NCBI GenBank assembly: GCA_945864765.1
Contig: CAMBDR010000244.1
Location: forward strand, 1-6,676
Direction of reading: 5' to 3'
DNA from: Janthinobacterium lividum
GTDB taxonomy: Bacteria > Pseudomonadota > Gammaproteobacteria > Burkholderiales > Burkholderiaceae_D
DNA: 6,676 nucleotides
Shown here: positions 5,829-6,676 of the stretch, one piece after another
How positions within the stretch are numbered: the first letter of the stretch is position 1
Layout of the letters: each line of letters starts with the position of its first letter
Position numbers and translations under genes: made by a program
The notes under the pieces: model-generated
The model's input: the letters and a program-made list of their open reading frames with translations, nothing else
Database searches by the model: none
Told to the model about the DNA's origin: nothing

Positions 5829-6676
5829 GTGCAAACCAATTTGGCCGATTTTATCAAAGGCACGCCCGACGGTGACCGGGCGCAGGCGATTTTACAAGCG
5901 TGCGTGCATTGCGGGTTTTGTAGCGCCACTTGCCCCACCTACCAAATCCTGGGTGATGAGCTCGATGGCCCACGCGGCCGCATCTACCTGATCAAACAAG
6001 TGCTGGAAGGCTCACCCGCCACCGAGCGCACCCAAGTGCATTTGGATCGCTGCTTAACTTGCCGCAATTGTGAAACCACGTGCCCGTCCGGCGTTGAATA
6101 TGGCCATTTGCTCGATATCGGGCGCAAAGTGGTCGAACAGCAAGTCACCAGACCCTGGCGCGAGCGGGTGTTGCGCAGCCTGCTATATCAAATATTGCCG
6201 CACCCGCGTTTAATGAACGCTTTGTTTGGCATCGGTTATGCGGTGCGCCCGGCCTTGCCCAAGGTGTTGCAGCAAAAACTGTCACGGCGCCACCCGGCCG
6301 GGATTTGGCCGCAGGGCATCCATTCGCGCAAAATGCTGTTGCTGGATGGTTGTGTCCAAGGGGGAATGGCTCCGAATATTAATGCTGCCACCGCGCGGGT
6401 ACTCGATTGGGTGGGAGTACAAGCGATGGTGGCACCCAAGGCCGCTTGCTGCGGGGCCTTGCGTTTGCACTTGAGCCAGGAAGCGGCGGCGCTGGAGGAT
6501 ATGCGGCGCAATATTGATGCATGGTGGCCCTATGTGGCCGCTGACGCGCCCGACGTGGCCAAGGTGTCTGTCGAGGCGATTGTCATGACCGCATCCGGTT
6601 GCGGTGTCACCGTGAAAGAGTACGGTTATTTGTTGGCGCATGACCCCAATTACGCCGCCAAGGCCGCCAAAATCAG
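5829..6676 (+). CDS. glcF: Glycolate dehydrogenase, iron-sulfur subunit GlcF (3' end outside the window)
   Basis: A frame of 282 full codons runs from GTG 5829 off the right edge without a stop; the full E. coli protein is about 407 aa, so roughly two thirds is present. GlcF is the electron-transfer subunit that takes electrons from the flavoprotein subunits. Two CxxCxxCxxxCP motifs, each binding a [4Fe-4S] cluster, are intact: Cys25, 28, 31 and 35 in CVHCGFCSATCP, and Cys75, 78, 81 and 85 in CLTCRNCETTCP. Between them is GDELDGPRGRIYLIKQVLEG. From about 168 the first cysteine-rich CCG domain begins, with LDGCVQ (Cys175), PNINAATARVLD, ACCGA (Cys207-208) and TASGCG. The second CCG domain should lie in the missing part. 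The GTG start gives the N-terminus MQTNLADF, resembling MQTQL of E. coli GlcF. Separation from glcE is one base. Confidence 0.96.
   Translation, partial: MQTNLADFIKGTPDGDRAQAILQACVHCGFCSATCPTYQILGDELDGPRGRIYLIKQVLEGSPATERTQVHLDRCLTCRNCETTCPSGVEYGHLLDIGRKVVEQQVTRPWRERVLRSLLYQILPHPRLMNALFGIGYAVRPALPKVLQQKLSRRHPAGIWPQGIHSRKMLLLDGCVQGGMAPNINAATARVLDWVGVQAMVAPKAACCGALRLHLSQEAAALEDMRRNIDAWWPYVAADAPDVAKVSVEAIVMTASGCGVTVKEYGYLLAHDPNYAAKAAKI

Noticed and set aside
6226..6474. An 82-codon rightward frame inside glcF
   Set aside because: It is in a different phase from the glcF frame, which is open from 5829 to the edge with all cluster cysteines, so there is no frameshift and no second gene.

Overview
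The window looks like part of a proteobacterial chromosome, most likely from a betaproteobacterium. GlcD, GlcE and GlcF read at family length (GlcF as far as the window goes), match the proteobacterial glycolate oxidase closely, and show the motifs I associate with betaproteobacterial versions. This placement is from recognition, not from a search. Coding density is high, and no RNA gene, insertion sequence, CRISPR array or prophage piece was seen.

Layout. The left 2.93 kb is transcribed leftward and holds two genes 36 bp apart, read as one operon. The upstream gene (1458-2930) encodes an exported alpha/beta-hydrolase with a Pro/Thr linker before the catalytic domain and a TPR-like tail. The downstream gene (1-1421, cut by the window's left edge) encodes a predicted lipoprotein of the animal-type heme peroxidase (peroxidase-cyclooxygenase) superfamily. 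A 219-bp divergent intergenic region (2931-3149) carries a 9-bp imperfect tandem repeat, three copies of the heptamer AGTGTAA (two forming a perfect inverted repeat) and a T-rich leader. The right 3.5 kb is transcribed rightward and holds glcD (3150-4637), glcE (4694-5827) and the start of glcF (5829 to the right edge).

How the genes work together. GlcD and GlcE are the two FAD-linked oxidase-type subunits and GlcF the iron-sulfur subunit of membrane-associated glycolate dehydrogenase, which oxidises glycolate to glyoxylate and passes electrons toward the quinone pool. glcE and glcF are tightly coupled: the last glycine codons of glcE supply the ribosome binding site of glcF. The leftward pair is probably unrelated in pathway but shares the control region. 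Both its products appear to be exported, which makes a secreted ester or lipid hydrolase working next to a surface heme oxygenase/peroxidase a reasonable but untested idea. This pair is the least ordinary part of the window; the glc locus is conventional.
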